Position numbers and translations under genes: made by a program
Source of the DNA: Hydrogenophaga sp.
GTDB taxonomy: Bacteria; Pseudomonadota; Gammaproteobacteria; Burkholderiales; Burkholderiaceae_C
DNA: 64,000 nucleotides
Direction: 5' to 3'
NCBI RefSeq assembly: GCF_019635465.1
Contig: NZ_JAHBZK010000015.1
Span: forward strand, 1-64,000
Shown: positions 56,954-64,000 of the stretch, piece after piece
Numbering within the stretch: position 1 is the first letter of the stretch
How the letters are laid out: each line of letters opens with the position of its first letter
The notes under the pieces: model-generated
The model's input: the letters and a program-made list of their open reading frames with translations, nothing else
Database searches by the model: none
What the model was told of the DNA's origin: nothing

Positions 56954-59718
56954 ACGACACCCGCTCCACCTGCCCTTACTGCGGCGTGGGCTGCGGGGTC
57001 ATCATTGAAAGCGACGGCGCGCGCATCACCGGCGTGCGCGGCGACCCCGACCATCCGGCGAACTTCGGGCGCCTTTGCAGCAAAGGGGCAACGCTGCACC
57101 TGACCGCCAGCCCCGCCATCACGGCGCAGGCGCGACTGCTGTACCCCATGCAGCGCGCCAGCCGCGGCGCACCGGCGCAGCGCGTCGGCTGGGACGACGC
57201 GCTCGACACGGCGGCCAGGCGGTTCAATGCCGTGATCGACACCCACGGCCCCGACGCGGTGGGCTTCTACGTGAGCGGCCAGTTGCTCACCGAGGACTAC
57301 TACGTCTTCAACAAGCTGGCCAAGGGCCTCATCGGCACCAACAACATCGACACCAACTCGCGCCTGTGCATGAGCAGCGCGGTGGCGGGCTACAAGAAGA
57401 CCCTGGGCGCCGACGCGCCACCCGCGTGCTACGACGACGTCAACCACGCAGACTGTCTGTTCATCATCGGCAGCAACGCGGCCTACGCACACCCGGTGCT
57501 GTTTCGCCGCATTGAGGACGCCAAACGCGCGCGGCCCGACATGAAGGTGATCGTGGCCGACCCGCGACGCACCGACACCGCCGGCCTGGCCGACCTGTAC
57601 CTGCCGCTGCAGCCCGGCACCGACGTGATGCTGTTCCACGGCCTGCTGCACCTGATGCTGTGGGAGGGCTGGACCGACAACGCCTACATCGCGCAACACA
57701 CCACCGGCTTCGATGCCTTGAAGCAACTGGTGCGCGACGCCACGCCCGCGCGTGTGGCGCAGGTCTGTGGCCTGCGCGAAGAAGATCTGTTGACCGCCGC
57801 GCGCTGGTTCGCCCTGTCGCCAGCCACGCTCAGCCTGTACTGCCAGGGCCTCAACCAGAGCCGCAGCGGTACGGCCAAGAACGCCAGCTTGATCAACCTG
57901 CACCTGGCCACCGGCCAGATCGGCAAACCCGGCGCGGGCCCGTTCTCGCTGACGGGTCAGCCCAACGCCATGGGCGGGCGCGAGGTCGGTGGCCTGGCCA
58001 ACCTGCTCTCGGCCCACCGCGACCTCGCCAACCCGGCCCATCGCGCCGAGGTGGCCGCGCTGTGGGGCGTGCCTGACGTGCCCGCCAAGCCCGGCCTGAC
58101 CGCGGTTGAGCTGTTCGAGGCCGCCGCCGACGGCGCCGTCAAGGCCTTGTGGATTGCCTGCACCAACCCCGCGCAATCCATGCCCGACCAGGCCACCGTG
58201 CGCCGCGCACTGCAACGCGCCGAGTTCGTGGTGGTGCAGGAGGCCTTTCTCACCACCGCCACCGCCGACTTGGCCGACCTGCTGCTGCCCGCCACCACCT
58301 GGGGCGAAAAGGACGGCACCGTCACCAACAGCGAGCGCCGCATCACGCGCGTGCGCCCGGCGATCCCGGCACCGGGCGAGACGCGCCACGACTGGCGCAT
58401 CGGCGTGGACTTTGCACAGCGCCTGCGCCCGGGCAACGTCCTCTTCCCCTACCACACGCCCGAATCGGTGTGGAACGAACACCGCGAATCCACGCGTGGA
58501 CGCGACCTGGACATCACCGGCCTGAGCTATGCCCTGCTCGAGCAGCAAGGCCCGCAGCAATGGCCGTTCGCGCAAGGCGCATCGCAAGGCCGCGAGCGCT
58601 TGTACGAAGACGGCGTGTTTCCCACCGCGGACGGGCGGGCCCGCTTCGTGGCCACGCCCTATCAGCCCGTGGCCGAACCACGCCAGAGCAGCTTTCCCTT
58701 CTCGCTGACCACCGGCCGGCTGCGCGATCAATGGCATGGCATGAGCCGCACCGGTACGCTGGGCCGTCTGTTCGGCCACGTGGCCGAGCCCTGCGTCGAA
58801 CTGCATCCGCAGGAGATGGCGCGCCTGAGCCTGGCCAACGGCGATATTGCAGAAGTCACCAGCAAGCGCGGCACGCTGCGCCTGCCCGCCCGCGCCAGCG
58901 AGTCGGTCGCGCTCACGCAGGCCTTCATTGCCATGCACTGGGGCGCCGAGTACCTCAGCGGGCGCGGCAAGGATGGTGAACCCATTGCCGGCATCAACGC
59001 CATCACCACCTCGGCGCACTGCCCTGACTCAAAGCAGCCGGAACTCAAGCACGCCGCGGTGCGCATCGAGCGCGCCGAGCAAGCCTGGACCTTGCTGGCC
59101 ATGGCCTGGCTGCCGGAGGCCAACGCCATCAGCGCGCGCGAAACCTTGCGTCAGCTGCTGCCCGAATTGCCCTTTGCCCTGTGTGTGCCCTTCGGGCGCG
59201 AGCGCAGCGGTGTGCTGCTGCGCGCGTCGGCCGCCGAGGCGCCTTCACCCGACCTGCTCGCGCGCATCGAAGCGGCGCTGGGCCTGAACGACAGCGGCGC
59301 GCTGCGCTACGAAGACGCGCGGGCCGGGCAACGCCGGGTGGTGCTGCGCGAGCAGCGCGCCGACGGCCAGCCCGGGTTGCGGGCCTTTCTGATCGCCGGC
59401 GACACACGCGCGCAAACCTGGCTCAAACCCCTGCTCGAAGACGAGCAACCGCTGGCCATCGACGCCCGCCTGCTCCTGCTGCCGGGCGCCCAGGCGCCCG
59501 TGGCCATGCCCGCGCGTGGCCGCCAGGTGTGCACCTGCTTCGACGTGAGCGAAGACGCGATTCAGGCCCACCTGGCCCAGGCCGACGGCGACGACGCCGA
59601 GCGGCTGGCCAGCCTGCAGGCCACGCTGCGCTGCGGTACCAACTGCGGCTCCTGTGTGCCCGAACTGCAACGCCTGGTGCGCCTGAGCGCCCACCCGGCG
59701 GCCGAGGCCACCATATAA
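56950..59718 (+). CDS. nasA: Assimilatory nitrate reductase catalytic subunit NasA
   Basis: 922 residues, a molybdenum bis-MGD enzyme. N-terminal [4Fe-4S] ligands are Cys8, Cys11, Cys15 and Cys43. Mo-cofactor binding stretches (NLHLATGQIGKPGAGPFSLT, TTWGEKDGTVTNSERRITRV) are present. The C-terminus holds a BFD-type [2Fe-2S] domain with VCTCFDVSE near 860 and CGTNCGSC near 895-902, typical of proteobacterial NasA. No twin-arginine signal, so it is cytoplasmic. Reduces nitrate to nitrite for NirBD. Confidence 0.95.
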   Translation: MNDTRSTCPYCGVGCGVIIESDGARITGVRGDPDHPANFGRLCSKGATLHLTASPAITAQARLLYPMQRASRGAPAQRVGWDDALDTAARRFNAVIDTHGPDAVGFYVSGQLLTEDYYVFNKLAKGLIGTNNIDTNSRLCMSSAVAGYKKTLGADAPPACYDDVNHADCLFIIGSNAAYAHPVLFRRIEDAKRARPDMKVIVADPRRTDTAGLADLYLPLQPGTDVMLFHGLLHLMLWEGWTDNAYIAQHTTGFDALKQLVRDATPARVAQVCGLREEDLLTAARWFALSPATLSLYCQGLNQSRSGTAKNASLINLHLATGQIGKPGAGPFSLTGQPNAMGGREVGGLANLLSAHRDLANPAHRAEVAALWGVPDVPAKPGLTAVELFEAAADGAVKALWIACTNPAQSMPDQATVRRALQRAEFVVVQEAFLTTATADLADLLLPATTWGEKDGTVTNSERRITRVRPAIPAPGETRHDWRIGVDFAQRLRPGNVLFPYHTPESVWNEHRESTRGRDLDITGLSYALLEQQGPQQWPFAQGASQGRERLYEDGVFPTADGRARFVATPYQPVAEPRQSSFPFSLTTGRLRDQWHGMSRTGTLGRLFGHVAEPCVELHPQEMARLSLANGDIAEVTSKRGTLRLPARASESVALTQAFIAMHWGAEYLSGRGKDGEPIAGINAITTSAHCPDSKQPELKHAAVRIERAEQAWTLLAMAWLPEANAISARETLRQLLPELPFALCVPFGRERSGVLLRASAAEAPSPDLLARIEAALGLNDSGALRYEDARAGQRRVVLREQRADGQPGLRAFLIAGDTRAQTWLKPLLEDEQPLAIDARLLLLPGAQAPVAMPARGRQVCTCFDVSEDAIQAHLAQADGDDAERLASLQATLRCGTNCGSCVPELQRLVRLSAHPAAEATI

Positions 59719-59755
59719 CGACAAGTCATCAACCCTCACCCACAATCCGCCACCC

Positions 59756-60673
59756 ATGGGCATCAGCCAGTACATCAAGGAGATCGGCCGCGGCAAGGAC
59801 GGGGCCCGTGCCCTGACGCGCGCGCAGGCCGCCGACCTGATGGGCCAGGTGCTCGACGGCACCGTGGGCGACCTCGCCCTGGGTGGCTTTTGCCTGGCCA
59901 TGCGCATCAAGGGCGAAACACCCGAGGAGATGGCCGGCTTTCTGGACGCCACCCATGTGCGCCTGCAACGCATCCCCGGCAACCACAAGCCAGTGGTGGT
60001 GCTGCCCAGCTACAACGGCGCGCGCAAGCTGCCGCTGCTGACCCCTTTGCTGGCGCTGTGGCTGGCGCGCCAGGGCGCCGCCGTGCTGGTGCACGGCACC
60101 CCCACCGAGGACAAACGCATCACCGCCGACGCGGTGTTCGCGGCGCTGGGCATCGAGCCACTCACCCAGGTGCGCGCCATCGCCCCCGGGCAGTGCGCCT
60201 TTGTGCCCACCGAAGCGCTGCTGCCGGGCCTCAAGCGCCTGCTTGACGTACGCCGAAGCGTCGGCCTGCGCAACCCGGGCCACAGCCTGGTCAAGCTCAT
60301 GAACCCGGTGGCAGGGCCAGCGCTCATCGTCGGCAGCTACACCCACCCCGAATACGCGGTGAGCATGGCCGAGACCTTTGCACTCACCGGTGCTCACGCG
60401 CTCCTCTTGCGTGGCACCGAAGGCGAACCCGTGGCCGACGCGCGCCGCCAGCCACGCATCGAAGCCTTTCGCGATGGCGAGCGCCGCGAGCGCGTGCCCG
60501 CGCAGGAAGGCCCGCTGGTGCAGCTGCCCGAGCTGCCCGCCATCGACGCCGCCGCCACCGCGGCCTACACTCGCGCCGTGCTCGACGGCGCGCTGCCCCT
60601 GCCGGCACCCATTGCCCGGCAGGCCGACTGCATCCTTTCGGAGGTCAACTCCCATGAACTCCTCGCCGTCTGA
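59756..60673 (+). CDS. ybiB: YbiB-like (TrpD2) protein, phosphoribosyltransferase-fold
   Basis: 305 residues. Fold is that of the anthranilate phosphoribosyltransferase (glycosyl transferase family 3), starting with MGISQYIKEIGRGKDGARAL and with VGLRNPGHSLVKLMNPVAGP near 178-197. In the YbiB/TrpD2 class the substrate-site residues of TrpD are lost and E. coli YbiB binds DNA. It starts 37 bases after nasA and its end overlaps cobA by 20 bases. Why it sits among nitrate genes is unknown; the arrangement recurs in betaproteobacteria to my memory. Confidence 0.82.
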   Translation: MGISQYIKEIGRGKDGARALTRAQAADLMGQVLDGTVGDLALGGFCLAMRIKGETPEEMAGFLDATHVRLQRIPGNHKPVVVLPSYNGARKLPLLTPLLALWLARQGAAVLVHGTPTEDKRITADAVFAALGIEPLTQVRAIAPGQCAFVPTEALLPGLKRLLDVRRSVGLRNPGHSLVKLMNPVAGPALIVGSYTHPEYAVSMAETFALTGAHALLLRGTEGEPVADARRQPRIEAFRDGERRERVPAQEGPLVQLPELPAIDAAATAAYTRAVLDGALPLPAPIARQADCILSEVNSHELLAV

Positions 60674-61442
60674 CTTTCGGCCCGGCACCGTCACCCTGGT
60701 GGGCGCCGGCCCGGGCGACCCGGAACTGCTCACGCTCAAAGCCGTGCGCGCCATTGGCGCGGCGACCGTGTTGCTGGTCGACGACCTGGTCAACGACGCC
60801 GTGCTGGCGCACGCGCGCTCCGACGCCCGCATCGTTCACGTGGGCAAGCGCGGGGGCTGCAAGAGCACACCGCAGGCCTTCATCGACCGTTTGATGGTGA
60901 TGGCCGCGCGCGAGGGCGAAACCGTGGTGCGCCTCAAAGGCGGTGACCCCTTCGTCTTTGGCCGTGGTGGCGAAGAAATCGAGCACCTGCAGGCCGAGGG
61001 CATTGCGGTGCAGGTGGTCAACGGCATCACCTCGGGCCTGGCCGCCGTGACCTCGCTCGGTGTGCCCCTCACGCACCGGGACCACGCACACGGCGTGGTG
61101 TTCATCACCGGCCACGCCAAGCCGGGCGACGCCGGCACCGACTGGCGCGCACTGGCCGCCACCGCGTACGACGCCAGATTGACGCTGGTGATCTACATGG
61201 GCATTTCGGGTGCCGCACACATCCAGGACGAACTGCTGCACGGCCTGCCCGCGCACACGCCACTGGCGGTTGTGCAGCACGCGTCCTTGCCGCACCAGCG
61301 CCACGCCATCACCACACTCGGCCAACTGCAATCCACCATCGAGTCTGAAGGCCTGGGCAGTCCGTCGGTGATCGTGATCGGCGACGTGATGCAGGGTCTG
61401 CTTTCACTGGCCATGACCGATCGCACGGCGCGCGTGGCCTGA
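60654..61442 (+). CDS. cobA: Uroporphyrinogen-III C-methyltransferase (siroheme synthesis)
   Basis: 262 residues from MNSSPSDFRPGTVTLVGAGP (GGAGG upstream). SUMT signatures are GAGPGDPELLTLKA at 17-30, VVRLKGGDPFVFGRGGEEI near 87-105 and GITSGLAAVTSLGVPLTHRD near 120-140. It methylates uroporphyrinogen III to precorrin-2, the first step to the siroheme used by NirB. It is the stand-alone SUMT, not the CysG fusion, so the later siroheme steps must be elsewhere. Overlaps the end of ybiB by 20 bases. Confidence 0.93.
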   Translation: MNSSPSDFRPGTVTLVGAGPGDPELLTLKAVRAIGAATVLLVDDLVNDAVLAHARSDARIVHVGKRGGCKSTPQAFIDRLMVMAAREGETVVRLKGGDPFVFGRGGEEIEHLQAEGIAVQVVNGITSGLAAVTSLGVPLTHRDHAHGVVFITGHAKPGDAGTDWRALAATAYDARLTLVIYMGISGAAHIQDELLHGLPAHTPLAVVQHASLPHQRHAITTLGQLQSTIESEGLGSPSVIVIGDVMQGLLSLAMTDRTARVA

Positions 61443-61481
61443 CGCAACCGCGCCACCCGCGTGGCGCAGCGATTGCTTGTG

Positions 61482-62186
61482 ATGCGCATGACGTCCATTG
61501 CCGCACCACTTTCGCCCAACCCGGCCGCGCACTCAGCCGGGCCAACACCCCCGCACATCGCCGGCCTGTCACTCGTCAATCTGGCCGCCCGCCAGCGCAT
61601 GCTGTCGCAGCGGATGATCCTGCAGACGGTGCTGGCCGCGCAGGGTGACGGCGCACGCTTGCAGGCCGCGCAGCGCAGCCTGCGCATGTTCAGCGAAAGC
61701 CAGCAACACCTGCAGGCCACGGTCGCGCAACTGGATGCCGACGGCGCACAACGCATACGTGACACCTACGAAGGCACGCACCGGATCGGCCCGCTGGTGG
61801 CCGGCTTCGTACAGCTCATGCAGCAGGCGCTGACCCAGATCGAAGCGGGCAACCCCAGGGCAGGCGATACCGTGGCCGAGGTCGTTGCCCATACCGACCG
61901 GGTGCTTGAGGCGCTCAACACCGCCACCACCGCGTTCGACGAGATCGCGCGCACCCGCGCGGATGCACTCATGAAAGAGCTCACCGGCATCGTGGGCGAC
62001 ATTCAGGGCGTCGCCAAGGAGGCCAAGGTGGTGAGCTTCAACGCCCAGGTCATGGCCGCACGCGCAGGCGTTCACGGGCGTGAATTCGCCGTAGTGGCCA
62101 ATACCTTGTCCGACATCACCACCGAAATCGACCAGCTCTCTCGCAAGGCGGGCGAGCTGGCCGAGCGCAGCCGGCGCGCCGGCTGA
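61482..62186 (+). CDS. Soluble P-box/PilJ-type sensor with short chemoreceptor tail
   Basis: 234 residues from the ATG at 61482 (GTG 61461 and ATG 61488 are alternatives; none has a clear ribosome site). No transmembrane helix. The N-terminal half has a PilJ/NarX-type sensor helix, SLVNLAARQRMLSQRM near 30-45, the P-box-like motif seen in nitrate sensors and pilus chemoreceptors. The C-terminal ~60 residues are a shortened methyl-accepting signalling tip (VVSFNAQVMAARAGVHGREF, FAVVANTLSDIT). A role in sensing nitrate or nitrite fits the position after cobA, but no chemotaxis genes are near. Inference only. Confidence 0.65.
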   Translation: MRMTSIAAPLSPNPAAHSAGPTPPHIAGLSLVNLAARQRMLSQRMILQTVLAAQGDGARLQAAQRSLRMFSESQQHLQATVAQLDADGAQRIRDTYEGTHRIGPLVAGFVQLMQQALTQIEAGNPRAGDTVAEVVAHTDRVLEALNTATTAFDEIARTRADALMKELTGIVGDIQGVAKEAKVVSFNAQVMAARAGVHGREFAVVANTLSDITTEIDQLSRKAGELAERSRRAG

Positions 62187-62226
62187 TTCGCCCCACTACA
62201 CTGCGGCCCCAACAAGAGGAGGTCGC

Positions 62227-63354
62227 ATGCTCGACAAGCTGAATTCACTCGCCGAAGGTCACGGCGCACTGCGCACAGGGCGCGGGCTGGTCACCGGCGT
62301 GATCGCCCTGGTGCTGGCGGTGCTGTGCTTTCTGGGCGTAATGGCTTTTCACTTCCCCGAGTACCTCACCACGCCCGAGTTGCGGCGCCAGTACGACGTG
62401 GCCTTGATGCGCCAGATCCTGTTCTGGTCGCTGGTGCTGGCCGGCGGCCTGAGCCTGATGAACCTGGTGGCCCGGCGCGCACCGTGGCTGGCGGGTTCGG
62501 CCTTTGCGTTGGTGCTGCTGTCGGCACTGCTCGGTGGGCACGCAGTCGAGGTCGACCCGAATTTCCCGGACCACACCCCCTATGTGGGCCTGGACTGGTT
62601 CATCCTCGATCTGCTGGGCTCGGCGCTGCTGTTCATCTTCATCGAGAAGCTGTTCAAGCTGCGCAAGGACCAGCCGGTGTTTCGTCCCGAGTGGCAAACC
62701 GACTTCCACCACTTTCTGGTCAACCACATGCTGGTGGGCTTCATGCTGCTGCTCACCAACCTGCTGGTGCACCGCATCTTCGGCTGGGTGCCCACGCAGG
62801 GCGTGCAGGGCTGGGTCGCCACGCTGCCGTTCTGGGCCGCGCTGCCGCTGTGCATCCTGGTGGCCGATCTGGCGCAGTACTGGACGCACCGCGCGTACCA
62901 CGAGGTGCCCTTGCTGTGGCGGCTGCACGCGGTGCACCACAGCACCGAGCACATGGACTGGCTGGCGGGCTCGCGCCAGCACATCCTCGAGACCGTGATC
63001 ACCCGCACCGCCGTGCTCGGCCCGATCTTCCTGCTCGGCTTTTCCAAGCCGGTGATCGACGCCTACATCATCGTGGTCGGCTTTCAGGCGGTGTTCAACC
63101 ACGCCAACGTCAGCGTGCGACTGGGGCCGCTGCGCTACCTGATCGTCACACCCAACTTCCACCACTGGCACCACAGCCAGGACCAGGAAGCGCTGGACCG
63201 TAACTACGCCGCGCACTATGCGTTCCTCGACCACCTGTTCGGCACTGCGGTCAACAGCCCCAAGGTCTGGCCGGAGCGTTACGGGGTGCTCGGCGGCTAC
63301 GTGCCCAAGGGCTTTCTTCGCCAGTTGGCCTTTCCCTTCACCTGGAGGGGCTGA
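62227..63354 (+). CDS. Sterol desaturase/fatty acid hydroxylase family membrane protein
   Basis: 375 residues, four to five transmembrane helices and a strong AGGAGG site before the ATG. Three histidine boxes of the di-iron hydroxylase superfamily: HRAYH (about 222-226), HAVHHS (about 237-242) and HHWHHS (about 317-322). Such enzymes hydroxylate or desaturate lipids in the inner membrane. Substrate unknown. Last complete gene in the window; the HI0933-type gene follows 3 bases after its stop. Confidence 0.85.
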   Translation: MLDKLNSLAEGHGALRTGRGLVTGVIALVLAVLCFLGVMAFHFPEYLTTPELRRQYDVALMRQILFWSLVLAGGLSLMNLVARRAPWLAGSAFALVLLSALLGGHAVEVDPNFPDHTPYVGLDWFILDLLGSALLFIFIEKLFKLRKDQPVFRPEWQTDFHHFLVNHMLVGFMLLLTNLLVHRIFGWVPTQGVQGWVATLPFWAALPLCILVADLAQYWTHRAYHEVPLLWRLHAVHHSTEHMDWLAGSRQHILETVITRTAVLGPIFLLGFSKPVIDAYIIVVGFQAVFNHANVSVRLGPLRYLIVTPNFHHWHHSQDQEALDRNYAAHYAFLDHLFGTAVNSPKVWPERYGVLGGYVPKGFLRQLAFPFTWRG

Positions 63355-63357
63355 GCC

Positions 63358-64000
63358 TTGAGCGGCGCCATCCGGGACGCGGTCTGGGACGCGGTCGTCA
63401 TCGGCGCCGGTGCTGCCGGCCTGTTCTGTGCCGGCTTGGCGGGACAGCGCGGTCGCCGCGTGCTGCTCATCGACCACAGCGCCAAGGTGGCCGAGAAAAT
63501 CCGCATCTCGGGAGGCGGCCGCGCCAACTTCACCAACCGCGACATCGACGTGCGTGCGCCGCAGAAGCACTTCGTTGGCGAGAACCCGCACTTCTGCCGT
63601 TCCGCGCTGTCACGCTACACGCCCGCCGATTTCATCGCACTGATGGACCGCCACGGCATTGCCTGGCACGAGAAGCACAAGGGCCAGCTGTTCTGCGACC
63701 GCTCGGCCGACGACCTGATCCAGATGCTGCTGCGCGAGTGCGACGCCGGCGGCGTGACGCGCTGGCAACCCTGTGCGATGGCGGACGTGCGCCAGAGCGG
63801 CAGCGGCAACTATGAAATCGACACCGATCGCGGCACGGTTCAGGCCGCCAAGGTCGTGGTGGCCACCGGTGGCCTGCCGGTACCGCAGATCGGGGCCACG
63901 GATTTCGGCCTGAAGCTGGCCACCCGGTTTGGCCTGCGTGTGGTCGAGCCACGACCTGCCCTGGTGCCGCTGACCTTTGACGGCGCTCACTGGGCGCCCT
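63358..64000 (+). CDS. HI0933-type NAD(P)/FAD-dependent oxidoreductase, runs off the window
   Basis: 214 codons from a TTG at 63358 (GGAGGGG 9 bases upstream) to the right edge; no ATG is available in frame before the FAD motif. The dinucleotide motif VVIGAGAAGLFCAG (about 12-25) and the family hallmark ISGGGRANFTNRD (about 50-62) are typical of HI0933/YhiN flavoproteins, whose substrate is unknown. The start follows the sterol-desaturase stop by 3 bases, so the two are probably co-transcribed. Confidence 0.85.
   Translation, partial: MSGAIRDAVWDAVVIGAGAAGLFCAGLAGQRGRRVLLIDHSAKVAEKIRISGGGRANFTNRDIDVRAPQKHFVGENPHFCRSALSRYTPADFIALMDRHGIAWHEKHKGQLFCDRSADDLIQMLLRECDAGGVTRWQPCAMADVRQSGSGNYEIDTDRGTVQAAKVVVATGGLPVPQIGATDFGLKLATRFGLRVVEPRPALVPLTFDGAHWAP

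Noticed and set aside
53808-56969. Very long open frame antisense to nirB and nirD
   Set aside because: High-GC third-position bias opens antisense frames. The protein is histidine, arginine, glycine and alanine rich with no motif, while nirB/nirD are complete with all cofactor ligands.

Overview
The window is about 64 kb of GC-rich chromosome from a betaproteobacterium, most likely Burkholderiales and close to Comamonadaceae such as Hydrogenophaga or Acidovorax. This rests on gene order (tpiA-secG-tRNA-Leu-nuoA-N followed by DUF2818, NUDIX and DUF1178 genes), on a betaproteobacterial-type assimilatory nitrate cluster, and on the protein sequences. No species can be named from sequence reading alone. 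I see no phage, transposase or CRISPR array.

Layout. 1-5100: the tail of a lytic transglycosylase gene, a DUF4148 protein, a DUF1428 protein, then a patch of five small unrecognised, mostly membrane-anchored proteins (2163-4678) in looser, less GC-rich DNA that looks like an accessory insertion. 5133-9394: a thiamine transport operon thiB-thiP-thiQ (minus strand) under a clear TPP riboswitch, with a TauE/SafE-type exporter downstream. 9420-18366: arsC-like reductase, a tiny basic protein, an FtsX-like permease plus AttH-like lipocalin, a PsiF-repeat protein, an MsbA-like exporter, an M48 protease and a YjgN (DUF898) membrane protein. 18604-20300: a Glu/Leu-type dehydrogenase, followed by a striking repeat cassette: a perfect 69-bp inverted repeat bracketing two 115-bp direct repeats, lying exactly between two convergent stop codons.

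20302-41342 (minus strand): a housekeeping block read right to left: rpsO, pnp, a quinone oxidoreductase, tpiA, secG, tRNA-Leu(GAG), the complete 14-gene nuoA-N operon for respiratory complex I, and DUF2818, NUDIX and DUF1178 genes. 41513-45245: an aminotransferase, a branched-chain-amino-acid-type binding protein and tsaD (tRNA t6A synthesis).

45318-62186 (plus strand): an assimilatory nitrate system. A NasR-type NIT-ANTAR protein is followed by two transcription units, nrtA-nrtB-nrtCD-FNT channel-PP2C/kinase and nirB-nirD-nasA-ybiB-cobA. Each unit begins with a sigma-54-type -24/-12 promoter and a leader made of two small hairpins with A..G.. hexaloops; the second hairpin overlaps the 5' arm of an intrinsic terminator. 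That is the architecture of ANTAR-controlled antitermination, so one upstream nitrate sensor probably opens both operons. The genes cover nitrate uptake (NrtABC, FNT), reduction to nitrite (NasA), reduction to ammonium (NirBD) and siroheme supply (CobA). Two extra proteins of unknown role travel with them: a phosphatase-kinase fusion and, at the end, a soluble P-box/PilJ-type sensor with a short chemoreceptor tail. The window ends with a sterol-desaturase-family hydroxylase and the start of an HI0933-type flavoprotein.
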